A DNA stretch of 64,000 bases from positions 62,001-126,000 of the forward strand of contig NZ_OEQB01000004.1 of the NCBI RefSeq assembly GCF_900240295.1. The letters run 5' to 3'. The notes under the pieces are model-generated. The model saw only the letters and a list, made by a program, of their open reading frames with translations. It was not told the DNA's origin and did no database searches. This stretch comes from Megasphaera vaginalis (ex Bordigoni et al. 2020) (GTDB lineage: Bacteria > Bacillota > Negativicutes > Veillonellales > Megasphaeraceae). A program made the translations under genes and the position numbers. This document shows positions 63,148 through 64,000 of the stretch, piece after piece (the stretch's first letter is position 1; each line of letters begins with the position of its first letter).

Positions 63148-63969
63148 CTATCCTTTTACGGCGCCGGCGGCCAGTCCTTTGATCATATTTTTTTGCGATA
63201 CGATGAAGATGATCAGCGACGGGATCATGCAGCTTACGACGCCGGCGATGATCAGAACGATGGACTGCGAATCGACGGCATTCAACATGCTCAGCCCGAT
63301 CTGAACGGTGCGGCTGTTGTCGGCACTGGTAGTCAACAGCGGCCACATGTACATGTTCCAGCCGCTTAAAAAGGAATTTACCGCTAAAGCTCCCAGCGTC
63401 GGCCGCATTAAGGGAATCAGAATATAAAAGACGAAGTAGATATTTGAGCAGCCGTCCATTCGGGCCGATTCGTAAATTTCATAGGGAAAATTTTCCAACG
63501 CCTGTTTGAATAAAAAAATGCCGATAGTGGAAATGGCGAAGGGAATGATTAATACATACAGCGTGTCGAGCCAACCCCAGTCCCGGACCATCAAATATTG
63601 CGCGATAATGATCGCTTCGCCGGGAACCATCATGGTGGCCATGACCAGGGCGAACAGCAAGTTTTTGCCTTTGAACTTCAGGAAACGGAAGGCGAAGGCG
63701 GCTAAACAGGAAGTGAGCGACTGTGCCAACGTAATGGAGACCGCCACGATGAAAGTATTTAAGAGATAGGTTCCCAATGGCGCCGTTTCAAAGGCGTCGA
63801 TAATATTCTGAACGGTAGGATTTGTTGGAAAAAAGTTGGCTTCAAATACTTCGCTTGGCGGTTTGAAGGTGATGCAGACGGCGTAGATGATCGGGAACAT
63901 GACAAATATGGCCATCAGTATGTTTAAAAGCAGTATACCCGCTGTTTTACAATCGTTAATTTTTTTCAT
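63148..63969 (-). CDS. ugpE: ABC transporter permease, carbohydrate/glycerol-3-phosphate type (UgpE-like)
   Basis: About 273 residues with six hydrophobic segments and the EAA loop EIYESARMDGCSNIYFVF. It pairs with another permease and a binding protein, which should lie beyond the window's right edge. The ATG at 63969 is chosen because AAAGGTGGG lies seven bases upstream; a GTG at 63981 would overlap that site. It belongs to the operon with UgpC and UgpQ. Confidence 0.88.
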   Translation of the reverse strand: MKKINDCKTAGILLLNILMAIFVMFPIIYAVCITFKPPSEVFEANFFPTNPTVQNIIDAFETAPLGTYLLNTFIVAVSITLAQSLTSCLAAFAFRFLKFKGKNLLFALVMATMMVPGEAIIIAQYLMVRDWGWLDTLYVLIIPFAISTIGIFLFKQALENFPYEIYESARMDGCSNIYFVFYILIPLMRPTLGALAVNSFLSGWNMYMWPLLTTSADNSRTVQIGLSMLNAVDSQSIVLIIAGVVSCMIPSLIIFIVSQKNMIKGLAAGAVKG

Positions 63970-64000
63970 GTTGTTGCCCACCTTTGGCGCGGAGTCTGAA

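Overview
The window looks like the replication-origin neighbourhood of a Gram-negative-type Firmicute (class Negativicutes; Veillonellaceae such as Megasphaera is my best guess, inferred and not proven). The gene order rpmH-rnpA-yidD-yidC-jag / mnmE-mnmG-rsmG on one side and dnaA-dnaN-yaaA-recF-DUF721-remB-gyrB on the other is the Firmicute origin layout. A signal-peptide OmpA-family porin and a periplasmic adaptor lipoprotein point to an outer membrane. Electron-transfer flavoprotein, rubredoxin, a flavodiiron protein and many siroheme/FeS/flavin enzymes fit an anaerobe.

Left arm (1-12.4 kb): a truncated EtfA-rubredoxin fusion and a flavodiiron protein form an oxygen/NO-detoxifying electron pair. 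Next comes an OFA-type MFS transporter with a structured leader, divergent from an RclA-like flavin disulfide reductase. A DacF-like protein that has lost its catalytic residues follows, then the leftward tRNA-modification and membrane-insertion genes up to rpmH (which starts with TTG). Origin (12.4-20.1 kb): DnaA boxes flank dnaA on both sides, and a DnaA-trio-like element sits between dnaA and dnaN. The rightward replication operon runs to gyrB; gyrA and parAB are not in the window.

Middle (20-41.5 kb): aminotransferase, secreted Ig-like protein, CNNM/CorC protein, FAD-linked lactate/glycolate-type dehydrogenase with a BASS transporter, a GntR regulator, two convergent siroheme nitrite/sulfite reductase paralogues, a GpsA-like dehydrogenase, then a distinctly AT-rich island (LysR, class V PLP enzyme, DAACS symporter) with a perfect 16-bp inverted repeat in its divergent promoter. 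After it comes an oxidative half-TCA set (isocitrate dehydrogenase, citrate synthase, divergent aconitase-family hydratase), probably for glutamate synthesis, and an AraC regulator.

Right part (41.6-64 kb): dapF, a ROK kinase, an SfsA-DUF123 fusion, an HD hydrolase, rarA, GtrA-like protein, OmpA porin behind a Pho-box-like direct repeat, SRP RNA, and the dnaX-ybaB-recR-bofA block. Then come an adaptor lipoprotein, IclR regulator, alkyladenine glycosylase, DUF2156 and Eis-like acetyltransferase genes, a menB-menE-DASS transporter operon with a long leader, and leftward glycerophosphodiesterase/ABC importer genes (UgpQ/UgpC/UgpE-like) that run out of the window.

I found no CRISPR array, insertion sequence, prophage or recognisable defence island. 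The most unusual items are the catalytically dead DacF homologue, the Etf-rubredoxin/flavodiiron pair, the A10 slippery run in dnaX, the Pho-box-like porin promoter, the AT-rich PLP/transport island, and a well-supported gene with no canonical start codon.
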